Origin: Lunularia cruciata
Lineage: Eukaryota; Streptophyta; Marchantiopsida; Lunulariales; Lunulariaceae
NCBI GenBank assembly: GCA_948567375.1
Contig: OX419761.1
Coordinates: forward strand, 10,764,243 to 10,828,242
DNA length: 64,000 bases
Direction: 5' to 3'
The notes beneath the pieces are model-generated. The model saw nothing but the letters and a program-made list of their open reading frames with translations. It was not told the origin of the DNA and searched no databases. Below, in pieces: positions 57,859 through 64,000 of the stretch (positions within the stretch are counted from its first letter, which is position 1; each line of letters starts with the position of its first letter). The position numbers and the translations under genes are program-made.

Positions 57859-58015
57859 GGTACCAAGCTTGCCCTTCTTCGGCTAAAAGCGGCAAAACAC
57901 CGGCTGCAAAAATCTTCCTTTCACGTGTTTGGATTTGCTTGTTTCGTTGTTGCTGAAATCAATCGACCAATCACTCAATCAATCATCTAGGCTACGAGTG
58001 AAGTCCCGCGATGGC

Positions 58016-58043
58016 AGTCTGTCTGGCTGTCTGTCTGTCTGTG
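58016..58043. repeat. TGTC microsatellite upstream of YIF1
   Basis: CTGTCTGTCTGTCTGTG-type repeat about 160-185 bp upstream of the YIF1 start, in its promoter or 5' leader. Confidence 0.9.
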
Positions 58044-58359
58044 CTTCTGTGAGAAGAAATTTTGCACGACAGAGAGAAGCAGAGAGGAGAGGCCAGTTAT
58101 TGCAGTAGTACTGCCACCACTGCATGTGAGTCGCTCCGTCTACTGCAGTACAGGCTACCAACGCTGCTCCTGTGACATGGGGGCGTTGCATTAGCTCGCC
58201 AACATCATAACACCGTAGACATAAACCGCGTTTGCCTCAACCACGTCGGAGGTTGTCAGGTCTCTCACTTTCGTAGTGCGGTCATGAGGGCATAACATTG
58301 CGTTGAGTTCAAGTTGTTTCAGGAGAGGTTACGGTTTCTTTATTGGGGGACCCGTAAAG

Positions 58360-58700
58360 ATTCCATGAATAAAATTTATGGGGTTCGGAATTGACGGGAA
58401 AAGGGTTTGAAATAGCTATGGGATTTCAAATACTGGTTTGTGCCACTCGAAAATTCCATAAAATAATTTATGGGGTTTGTCGAGAATTGCTATGGAGTTT
58501 GATGGAAATAGCTACCGGATGGGGGAGGTGTGTTCTTTTCTTACGGGCTTCACCCGTACTCATAACCGTAACGGGAGTTTCAAATATCCGTATAGGGGGT
58601 TCCATAAAGGTTCCATACAAACATTTGTGGGGTTCGATGGGAATGACTATGGGGTTCGAGGGGAATGATGATGGGAGGTGACAAGAATAGCTCCAGGATA
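58360..58700. repeat. Diverged minisatellite (TTCCATAAA / TATGGGGTTCG units)
   Basis: TTCCAT(G/A)A..TTTATGGGGTT(C/T)G occurs near 58361, 58449 and 58598. A roughly 22-bp subunit GGGGTTCGATGGGAATGACTAT repeats near 58630 and 58652 and in weaker form elsewhere. CCGTAAAG..TTCCATGAAT and similar words continue to about 58850. Confidence 0.7.
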
Positions 58701-60726
58701 CGGGGTTTCAGTTAGGAAATATCCGCGGCCTCAACACTTTTAAAGTAAAAATTCAAAAAGAAAAAGTTACTGGAGGTCCTGTAAAGTTTCACGGGGTGCC
58801 AACGCCAAATATACTCTCAATGTTTACAAGCTATGGGTCATTTTTCCAGAACCCATAAACTCTTACAGGTTTCTCAAGGACAACGGGACTTCCCGTAAAC
58901 ATTCAGTATAGCCATTAATGAAATTTTAAATCCTTTGACAGGTTTCACTCGTGTAGATGTGAGAATTTGAAATATTTTGTTTCTCTATCCCTGGTCCCCT
59001 TGTTGCGACGCTAAATTTCTCTCGAGAGCAAGAAGTTATGATCCGGGGAGGGCTGCAATTCCTAGCATCATTTTTGTTGGAATTTCATTGGCTCTTTCTG
59101 CTCTTGCCAAAAGCACGCTTCTATATTTTTTGTTCTTATTGATATGCGAAGGTAATGCAATTTTGATTTAGGGTAGAGTAAGAACATACCGTCAACGTGA
59201 GTGGGAAATTTGGGGCCTGGGTTCTAATTTGTGTTTCCTTCATTGACAATGCACCATCGTAGTACTCAAAAACTATGCGGGAAAGAAGTGAAAAGGTTAA
59301 TGCATATCAAAATTGCTGAAGTTAAGAATAGTATGGAAGACTAGTTCAAGGATGAGTGGAATTGGGATTTAGAGGATTAATGCAAAGAAGAGGAGGATAT
59401 GGATAATACATATATGCTTTTTAAATTGTGTGGATTTTTACACAAAATGTAATATTTGAAGGACCGAATGCAAATGTTGCAAAATATAGAGTTTGTATAT
59501 AAATTCTGTTTTGTGCTTGATACTCTAGTGTTCAAACAACTAGTGAGAATGGATATATGATCCTTTGGTACTTTAGTGAATTTACTCAAAGGGCACATTG
59601 TCTTCAAAAGAAGGATGGATCCAAGAAGATACCAAATACCAATATGGCTGCAAGTTGCTTTAGCCCTAAATTGATTTGGACATAATGGAAGTGGAGCCGA
59701 TGTTGCCATAGAATGAACTTAGTTCAAGGTCCATAATTAAATTTACTCAAAGAGTAATCACAACTATATTGTATGTTCCTAGAAAGGAAGTACAATGGCC
59801 AAGGAGTGAAGAGAGTGCTTGAATTTCATCTATGTTTGCAAAGAATGGAATTCTAGGATGTAGGATTAGTGGATGGTACTCTCCTTCCTTTGGCACAACC
59901 GGACCACTATTGATGGGGAAGTTTACTTCACCAAAAAGTGCTTGTACTCAATCAATGGTCAAGTGATCTTTGATGAGAAGCGTAGAATTATCCACTTCTC
60001 TACATGAAAAGAGAATTGTATATCCAAGCTTTGGTTTTGAAAGTTGAGGGTATTGAAGATTGATATTTATGTCTAATGGTGATTGATGAGTGATTTTTGA
60101 GTACGTGGCTAATAACAAGTGTGACATTGCTCAAGAATGCATAGTTCATGTCATTATATGACATGTTTAAAAATGTCAAAGGTTTGGTGCCAAAAAAGAA
60201 TGTCAAAAACATATGTAGTACTCCTTCCCACCTTTTGCTCCCATCTCCAACAACAATTCCATCTATTGTCTCATCTCCCTAAGTAGTTTCATCCATTTGT
60301 CTTCATCTCCAAACATAGTTTTTTCCATGGTCTCCATCCCATCTCTAGGAACACTTCTGTCTGCCATCTCCTAGGTACCTATCCTAGCAGTAGTTGACAA
60401 TATCCTCGTAAAGGTTAGTAAGATATTAGATATGTGCCAATGAGTCATTTGGTAACTTTGTTAAAACAAGCTAACACATAAGAAAGGAAGGATTTCAACT
60501 CGTGTCTCGCTCAAACAAGGTCTCTATAATAGACACTACATTGGTACCCTAATAGCACATTGGCACTCTTTGTGTGAGTTGAGAATTCAACTAAAAACTA
60601 GGACATATAACTACCTATTGTTGGATATCCACATGTGTTCTATTGCATAAATTTTTAATTAACAGATGCAATTTGTGGGATGATGAAGAGGAATAAGTTA
60701 GAGATGAAGAAAATGCCTTTCAATTC
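58701..60726. other. No gene recognised
   Basis: Minisatellite-like words fade out by about 58930. The remainder has only short frames (for example 58977-59171 + and 59377-59709 -) with no family signal. The later part resembles decayed repeat DNA. Confidence 0.4.
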
Positions 60727-61589
60727 ATGGATCCAAGTCCATCAAATCATCTCCACATGGAGGTTGGTGCTGAAAGCATTAGCTATATCAAAGAAGAAAC
60801 AAAGCAATTGATTGTAGAGACTTACATGGCTTTAAACCAAGCACCTAGTGGATTTGTGTATGAGCACTATAAACAAATAAAGTTAAATTTTCTTGCCCAA
60901 TGTTTCTGAAATATGGTTGGTGAAATGGCTTCACTAAATTCCAAATGGATCCACCCATTTGTGTATGTGTTTGCTTGTAGGATGGGTGGGTTTGCTCATA
61001 GGGAGTTCAAGGGTGCTTATTACGGAGATGGTTCCACTCGACTAGGGATTGGATCTACTTGGGTTGGAGGTGGATTCCACCTAGTCCCTAAATTAGGTAT
61101 GCTTGGTTGTGGACTAGATCCACCTAGGTTGGAGTTGGAGTAACCCAACTTTGAAATAGATCCGCCCGGCTTGGGGATGTATCCATCCTGCTTGGTAGTG
61201 TATCCTTCATGGTTGAATATAGATCTATAGGGTTGGGTTCACTTGACTTGGGCTTAGGGTCTGCCTATGTTTTGGTAGGATTTTCTTGGCTTATGGTTGA
61301 GGTTGCTTCTTCAATGTATATGCTTGCTTGTTATCAGTTGGAATAGTTTGTGTGTGTATGTGCTAATTTGAATTGCTTGTTGGTAGTTAGTGTATGCTTT
61401 GGGAGGTTTTTTCTACTCATGCCAATAGAGGTGTTTACTTCATGTTAGGAATACATATGCAAATCAAGCCAATAGAGTAGCTTGTCTAATTGTGAGAAGC
61501 AAGTGTACCCATTTACAAGATTCTACAATTTGATGTGCTTATGTTAGAAGAAAAATTCTGCTAGAATTATCCAAAGTCCCACAAAGGAC
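60727..61589 (+). other. Weak coding-like remnant, unidentified
   Basis: A 60-residue frame (60727-60909) beginning MDPSPSNHLHMEVGAESI and a 76-residue frame (60913-61143) follow each other after one stop. The second is made of a GGATCTACTTGGGTTGGA-like repeated phrase. No homology is recognised, so it is probably part of a repeat element. Confidence 0.3.
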
Positions 61590-62430
61590 TATACAAAGAG
61601 TAATAGAGGCATTTCCCATAGAGGAGTAGATAGAAATCAAGTGTTTAAAGCAAACTACAAACAAAGATGATTTACTAAAAAATGGAGAGAGGTTATTCTC
61701 ATAGTTTAGAAGTGTAGAAACCCAAAGTTTAAAGATAAGTAGACTGCAAATAAAGACAAATTTTATAAATTTAAGGAGAGAGGCCAATCTTACAAAGGAC
61801 TAGAAAAAATTTGACCATTTAGAGGAAATTAAACTTTGCAAATTGAGATTGATTCTCAAAAATTGAGAGAGAGACCATTCCAATGAGGGCTAAGATAGAA
61901 ATTTAGAGAGTTTAGAGGGAAGTAGTCTATGAATAGAGGAAATTTGTTCAAAATATGTGGAAGGAGGCCATTCTTGTAGAGGACCGGACAAACTCAAGAG
62001 TTGAGAGGAAAGTAGACTACAAACAAAGATGACTTTCAAAAATTTAGGAAGAGAGGCCAATCTTGCAGAGGACTAGATAGAACTCAATTATTTAAAGGCA
62101 AGAAAACTCAATGAACAAAGACTCATTCTCAAAACCTAAGAGAGAGGTCATTCTTTCATAGTCCAAGAGAGAAATCAAGAGTTGAGAAAGAAGTAGTCTA
62201 TGAATAAAGACAATTTCTTTGAAATGTGGAGAGAGAGGCTATTCTCATAGAGGACCAAACAAACTCAAGAGTTGAGAAGGAAGTAGACTACAAACAAAGA
62301 TAACTTTCAAAAATTCAAGGAGAGCGGCCAATCTGACACAGGACCAAATAGAACTCAACTATTTAGAGGCAACCAAACTCTATGAACAAAGACTGATTCT
62401 CAAAAATTGGAAGAGAGGTCACTCCTACAT
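61590..62430. repeat. Tandem array, about 93-bp unit with a roughly 280-bp higher-order period
   Basis: Words GAGAGAGGCC-ATTCT, AGAGGAC, AACTCAAGAGTTGAGA, AGTAGACTACAAACAAAGA and TTTCAAAAATT recur in order about nine times. GGACC..ACAAACTCAAGAGTTG at 61981 recurs at 62262 with a better match than the units between, so alternating unit types form a higher-order repeat. Units are diverged and there is no open frame. Confidence 0.8.
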
Positions 62431-63435
62431 GGATCAGGTGTGGTACACCCATCTTTTATTTTTGTTGAGTTTTAAAGAAGAAGTGTATTATTGAAGCCAA
62501 ATTGAAGTCAAATGAAGGAAAGAAGAGTAGAATTGTGTGTTTGGATTCAACCCAAGAAAGTCAACTTTTCTCTTAGAGGAAGAAGGAAATAGATCAGATT
62601 GGAAGGGCAGTAGATCCAAAGTAAGGTTACTTCACATTGTAATGATCAAACCCGATCTAAAGGCACCTTAACAACTTTTACTCGAGTCGTACCAATCAAG
62701 AAGGTACATTTAGCAAAAATAGCTACTTTGCAAGTAGGATAAATTTAAGAGTGACAAGAATAAGTCATGCATAATGTGTGAGTTTTATTTGATGCTTGAT
62801 TGAAGAATGATTGAGAATCAAAGAAGTATAAAATTAAGACTTCATCAAGGAAATTTTGCAATGTTGAATTAATTATTCTGCAATGCAATGCTGATTATTA
62901 TGATCCTCTTAAAAGTTATCTTAAAGGAGTTAGAATTACGAGCCAAGTTGTGCTATTAATTTTTGAGAGACAAGAAGTTAGAGAGCACACAATACCAATG
63001 AAGTGCATCAAACAGATTCTAGCACTTGTAGTGCGGAAACTTTCAATTTAGAGGTTAGACATGGTAGATAGGATCAAAGACTTGAGCCAACTTTACATCA
63101 TGTTTCTGGCCTAGAATATAAACTTGAGTTTTCTAAGTTTAAAAGAAATTGCTACCCAACAATTGTATAGACTGTCCCAAGGCAAAGCAAAAGAGAGGAA
63201 ATCCAACTCGATGGACTAAGTTGGATTGGAGAGTGGTGTTGGGAAGGGTGTAAAAGATATGACAAGAATTACCTTTTATCAAAAGTGTGATTTTGCAAAG
63301 GAGATGGAAGAATTGAAGAATACCTTCAATGCACCTTGCACAAAGAATAGGGACAAGGTGGACACTTATAAAGACTGGACAAGGCAAAGTATTGTTAGGG
63401 CTCTGATGGCCATGCAAAAGCCAAAGAAAACCACC
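62431..63435 (+). other. Unidentified repeat sequence; gag-like frame at its end
   Basis: From 63226 a frame reads MESGVGKGVKDMTRITFYQK, then EMEELKNTFNAPCTKN, then DWTRQSIVRALMAMQ, and is cut by the LTR insertion at 63436. I cannot assign it. The rest is without open frames. Confidence 0.35.
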
Positions 63436-63850
63436 TATAACAATATGGAGTTTAGGGATAAAGTTAGTAGGGCTAACGAAGTAGCAAATAAGACAAATTA
63501 GCCTAAAATATTCTAGAAGTATCTAGGAAGCTTCTCGGCTAGCTTAGCTTGCACCCCAAGTAGGTAATTTCTAGAAGGAAGCTTCTAGAAGCTTCTAACT
63601 AGCTTAGCTTGCATGCCAAGTAAGCAGCTTCTAGAAGGAAGGCTTCTTGAGAAACTTCTCAATTAACTTGGCTTGCATTCCAAGAAAACAGCTCAAGGAA
63701 GCTTCTTGAGAAGCTTCTCAAGGGCCTTGTATGCTCCCTATAAATACAAGGGCTAAAGCTCATACTAGCATTTTTAGTTTTCCCTCATTCAAGTGTCCCA
63801 ATATGAGCTTCCATTTCTCCTATTTCTCTCCTCAGTCTTGGTCTTTTACA
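63436..63850 (+). mobile_element. Solo LTR of the chromovirus family, perfect target duplication
   Basis: It starts TATAACAATATGGAG (TG to TA), ends TCTTTTACA, and is flanked by CCACC on both sides (63431-63435 and 63851-63855). It keeps GAAgcTTCtaGAAgcTTC at 63578-63595, a second pair of heat-shock half-site dimers near 63700-63720, and TATAAATA at 63739-63746. No internal region remains. Confidence 0.93.
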
Positions 63851-64000
63851 CCACCTACATGATGAAGTTGTAAGCAGTTTTCTTTTACTTCATGTTTGCA
63901 AGAGAGAAGGTGAATTGGGGAAAGTGTTTTACCAAAGAACAAGGCAAATAATTGGGAATTGGAGAATAAATATACCACCCCATTACCTTGTACTATTTAC

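Noticed and set aside
1-64000. CRISPR arrays, bacterial operons or ribosome binding sites
   Set aside because: The window is eukaryotic, with introns, LTR retrotransposons and LINEs. The tandem repeats have no spacer structure, and no bacterial gene order is present.

Overview
The window reads as nuclear DNA of a land plant, most likely a non-seed plant (fern or lycophyte). It has plant-type Ty1/Copia elements, a Ty3/Gypsy chromovirus with a chromodomain integrase, class III peroxidase remnants, a tRNA-Gly(UCC)-like sequence and a five-exon plant YIF1 gene. It also has an intronless terpene synthase of the microbial/fungal (trichodiene-synthase-like) type; such genes are known from non-seed plants and not from seed plants. 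The species is inferred, not shown. Only two genes look intact: the terpene synthase (37562-38824, +) and YIF1 (57858-55552, -). Almost everything else is transposon sequence at various stages of decay.

Layout. 1-3320: degenerate Copia element with its 3' LTR and a second partial LTR copy. 3990-4062: tRNA-Gly-like sequence. 4078-7483: a decayed copy and a 5'-truncated fragment of an unusual LINE family. 8617-10827: two peroxidase gene remnants pointing away from each other. 12105-21344: a Copia element split by a nearly complete 6-kb chromovirus (12990-18978). 21345-26000: low-copy sequence with striking palindromes, an 86-bp tandem repeat hit by another LINE fragment, and some exon-like stretches. 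26790-31890: fold-back repeats, a solo chromovirus LTR, an unidentified coiled-coil gene remnant and another LINE fragment. 34690-35560: Copia scrap. 37442-38824: terpene synthase with a TATA box. 39226-44827: minus-strand Copia element with both LTRs, interrupted by an unidentified gag-like sequence. 45455-53434: two nearly full-length LINE copies in tail-to-tail inverted orientation. 55552-58700: YIF1 with a minisatellite beyond its 5' side. 61590-62430: a roughly 93-bp tandem array. 63436-63850: a second solo chromovirus LTR.

Two mobile-element families stand out. The first is a non-LTR retrotransposon with an N-terminal C2H2 zinc finger, a central reverse transcriptase, a CCHC knuckle and a C-terminal restriction-like endonuclease-type region (D...VADVVV...KxxKY). 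This is R2-like architecture, unlike the familiar L1 and RTE LINEs of plants. Five copies are visible, four with recognisable 9-13 bp target-site duplications, and the larger copies share inactivating changes that point to spread from a defective source. The second is the chromovirus, whose LTRs carry perfect heat-shock-element arrays (GAAnnTTCnnGAAnnTTC) just upstream of a TATAAATA box. This suggests heat-activated transcription of the kind known for the Copia element ONSEN.

The two intact genes have no obvious functional link to each other.
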